A DNA stretch of 14,432 nt from Lysobacteraceae bacterium (lineage in GTDB: Bacteria > Pseudomonadota > Gammaproteobacteria > Xanthomonadales > Xanthomonadaceae). Below are positions 14,270 to 14,432 of the stretch, one piece after another. How positions within the stretch are numbered: position 1 is the first letter of the stretch; each line of letters begins with the position of its first letter. The stretch spans positions 1-14,432 of the forward strand of contig JAIXTZ010000020.1 of assembly GCA_027483745.1 (NCBI GenBank), in the 5' to 3' direction. The notes below the pieces were generated by a model, which made no database searches, had not been told where the DNA came from, and saw only the letters and a list, made by a program, of their open reading frames with translations. A program made the translations under genes and the position numbers.

Positions 14270-14432
14270 GCGAGACCCTTGCCAGCACGCTGGCGCATCT
14301 CGAAGCCCTCGTGGGCTTCGACACGCGCAACCCGCCGCGGGCCATCGGCACCGGCGGGATGTTCGACTACCTGCAGGCGAACCTGCCGGGCTTCCGCTTC
14401 CAGCTGACCGACTTCGGCGCCGGCGCGGTGGC
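14266..14432 (+). CDS. argE: ArgE-type deacetylase (acetylornithine/acetylcitrulline deacetylase), N-terminal part
   Basis: The first 55 codons of an M20-family deacetylase, cut by the window end. The start is GTG at 14266, overlapping the argG stop (GTGA). Residues ~8-26 ([19 protein letters not shown]) give the M20 N-terminal signature, with the F-DT-NPP segment typical of ArgE. Because the operon contains acetylornithine carbamoyltransferase, the physiological substrate is likely N-acetyl-L-citrulline, as shown for the Xanthomonas homologue. The metal ligands lie beyond the window and cannot be checked. Confidence 0.88.
   Translation, partial: MSETLASTLAHLEALVGFDTRNPPRAIGTGGMFDYLQANLPGFRFQLTDFGAGAV

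Overview
The window is chromosomal DNA of a high-GC gammaproteobacterium, most likely Xanthomonadaceae/Lysobacteraceae (Lysobacter, Luteimonas or Xanthomonas relatives). The strongest taxonomic signs are an N-acetylornithine carbamoyltransferase in place of an ordinary ArgF, followed by argG and an ArgE-like deacetylase, and a DksA with a very long Lys/Ala/Pro tail. The gene order mtaD-ubiG-HAD phosphatase agrees with a gammaproteobacterium. No rRNA, tRNA, IS element, prophage or CRISPR array is visible. Almost all of the DNA is ordinary housekeeping sequence.

Layout. (1) Positions 1-2697, plus strand: four genes coupled by 4-bp ATGA overlaps, namely the 3' end of mtaD, ubiG, a Gph/MupP-type HAD phosphatase and a squalene/phytoene-synthase-fold protein. 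(2) 2753-3706: folE2, convergent with a small minus-strand yidD (3737-3946, TTG start). (3) 3972-5057: a promoter overlapping the yidD promoter drives a DksA-family gene with a GTG start. Its N-terminal ~215 residues form a histone-H1-like basic tail, and a near-perfect internal ribosome binding site precedes the start of the DksA core. An intrinsic terminator follows. (4) 5170-7297: a LysR regulator divergent from an SDR oxidoreductase and a RidA-family gene, which looks like a self-contained accessory cassette. (5) 11017-7300, minus strand: cysS, sufE and a secreted DUF885 metallopeptidase, again joined by 4-bp overlaps. (6) 11149-11709: an exported glycine-zipper protein. (7) 11710-12020: 311 bp of non-coding DNA with two strong hairpins, the second a terminator/attenuator candidate just before argF'. 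(8) 12021-14432: the arginine operon argF'-argG-argE (argE cut by the window end).

How the genes work together. The arginine genes follow the acetylated route: acetylornithine is carbamoylated to acetylcitrulline, ArgE removes the acetyl group, and ArgG converts citrulline to argininosuccinate. The first operon mixes nucleoside/SAM by-product salvage (MtaD), ubiquinone synthesis (UbiG), a phosphatase that by context may be the peptidoglycan-recycling enzyme MupP, and a membrane-lipid-like synthase homologue. FolE2 starts folate synthesis.

I found no complete novel multi-gene defence or mobile system. The most unusual items are the tailed DksA with possible dual translation starts and altered coiled-coil tip and zinc-site residues, the possible leader or small RNA before argF', and the LysR/SDR/RidA cassette with a Rid protein lacking the usual active-site arginine.
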